DNA of 32,038 nucleotides, from contig CAXBPZ010000008.1 in NCBI GenBank assembly GCA_963977845.1, forward strand, positions 1 through 32,038. Reading direction: 5' to 3'. Numbering within the stretch: the first letter of the stretch is position 1; every line of letters starts with the position of its first letter. The notes beneath the pieces are model-generated. The model made no database searches. It worked only from the letters and a program-made list of their open reading frames with translations, and was not told where the DNA came from. Source of the stretch: Methylopumilus sp003533095 (GTDB lineage: Bacteria > Pseudomonadota > Gammaproteobacteria > Burkholderiales > Methylophilaceae). The position numbers were made by a program, and so were the translations under genes. Shown piece after piece: positions 31,676-32,038 of this stretch.

Positions 31676-31996
31676 ATGAAAAAAACATTCGTTCTAGCAA
31701 GCTTATTATTAGCAGGTCTCGCATACGGAGGCGATGATGAGGTGACATTAATAATTGAAAATCACCAAATGAATCCCAGTTTGATCGAGATCCCTGCAGA
31801 CAAAAAAATTAAGCTCATAATGATTAATAAGGACAGTACGCCAGAGGAATTCGAAAGTTATGATTTGGCGCGTGAAAAGATTATCCCAGCTAATTCTTCG
31901 ACTGATTTATACATTGGACCGTTAAAACCAGGACGCTATGAATTTCATGGGGAGTTAAATCCTAAGACAGCTAAGGGGGAAGTGGTTGTTAAGTAA
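31676..31996 (+). CDS. Cupredoxin-like periplasmic protein, FtrB type (iron uptake)
   Basis: A 106-residue exported protein (signal peptide MKKTFVLASLLLAGLAYG). The mature part is a small cupredoxin domain with NHQMNPSLIEIPADKKIKL-like strands, the TPEEFESYDLAREK motif and GPLKPGRYEFHGELNPKTA near the C-terminus, characteristic of the cupredoxins of Ftr/Efe-type ferrous iron transporters (FtrB in Bordetella and Brucella). The Fur box over its promoter supports an iron role. The classical type-1 copper cysteine is absent. A further gene appears to begin at its end, so it likely opens an iron-transport operon beyond the window. Confidence 0.85.
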   Translation: MKKTFVLASLLLAGLAYGGDDEVTLIIENHQMNPSLIEIPADKKIKLIMINKDSTPEEFESYDLAREKIIPANSSTDLYIGPLKPGRYEFHGELNPKTAKGEVVVK

Positions 31997-32038
31997 AACT
32001 AAACTTTTAGGATTAGCAACTCTTTTCATGACGTTTAG
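31986..32038 (+). CDS. Start of a probable exported or membrane protein (truncated by window edge)
   Basis: A TTG at 31986 opens a frame to the window end, reading LLSKTKLLGLATLFMTF: basic then hydrophobic, like a signal peptide or first membrane helix. AAGGGGGA stands 5 bases upstream, and the frame overlaps the cupredoxin end by 11 bp. By context it may be the next component of an iron transporter (periplasmic or permease subunit), but only 17 codons are visible. Confidence 0.45.
   Translation, partial: MLSKTKLLGLATLFMTF

Noticed and set aside
1..32038. CRISPR array, IS elements or prophage genes
   Set aside because: No regularly spaced direct repeats, transposase motifs or phage structural genes were seen on reading through the window.

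Overview
The window reads as chromosome of a compact, AT-rich Gram-negative bacterium, most likely a streamlined betaproteobacterium of the Methylophilaceae type (inference). The reasons are the ruvC-ruvA-ruvB / ybgC-tolQRAB-pal-cpoB / queE-queC order, the tsaD | rpsU-yqeY-dnaG-rpoD block, very short or overlapping gene junctions, and a fused SoxYZ-like carrier of the kind found with PQQ-dependent alcohol dehydrogenases. Every part of the window is within about 130 bp of a gene. No insertion sequence, prophage or CRISPR array was seen.

Layout. 1-0.9 kb (minus): 5' part of a lipoprotein gene and a two-CBS-domain protein. 1-11 kb (plus): an EamA exporter, yebC, the Holliday-junction genes ruvCAB, the complete Tol-Pal envelope system, and the queuosine-precursor enzymes queE and queC. 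11.0-13.4 kb: the rpsP-rimM-trmD-rplS operon, with its own promoter and a strong terminator. 13.4-16.4 kb: xerD, folB, plsY and tsaD. 16.4-21.4 kb: the macromolecular-synthesis block rpsU-yqeY-(terminator)-dnaG-rpoD, followed closely by a tRNA with a CAT anticodon that is best read as tRNA-Ile2, then a small winged-helix-like gene. 21.4-23.7 kb: an exported BCP-type peroxiredoxin, a pterin carbinolamine dehydratase, a DUF2237 protein and a secreted serine protease with TPRs.

23.7-30.7 kb is the most interesting stretch: eight tightly packed genes on one strand that look like a lipid-modification pathway. They encode a CFA/coclaurine-N-methyltransferase-like enzyme, DUF2878, DUF1295 (steroid-reductase-like), a lipocalin lipoprotein, an acyl-CoA desaturase, a FAD-dependent oxidoreductase (COG2907), DUF1365, and a second CFA-synthase homologue. 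That last enzyme has lost two of the bicarbonate-site residues of true cyclopropane synthases. I infer that the cluster makes a branched, methylated or otherwise unusual fatty acyl chain, perhaps as protection from light or oxidants.

30.7-32.0 kb: a fused SoxYZ-like periplasmic carrier, a terminator, and then a Fur-box-controlled cupredoxin gene of the FtrB type. A further gene starts at the right edge, suggesting an iron-uptake operon that continues outside the window.
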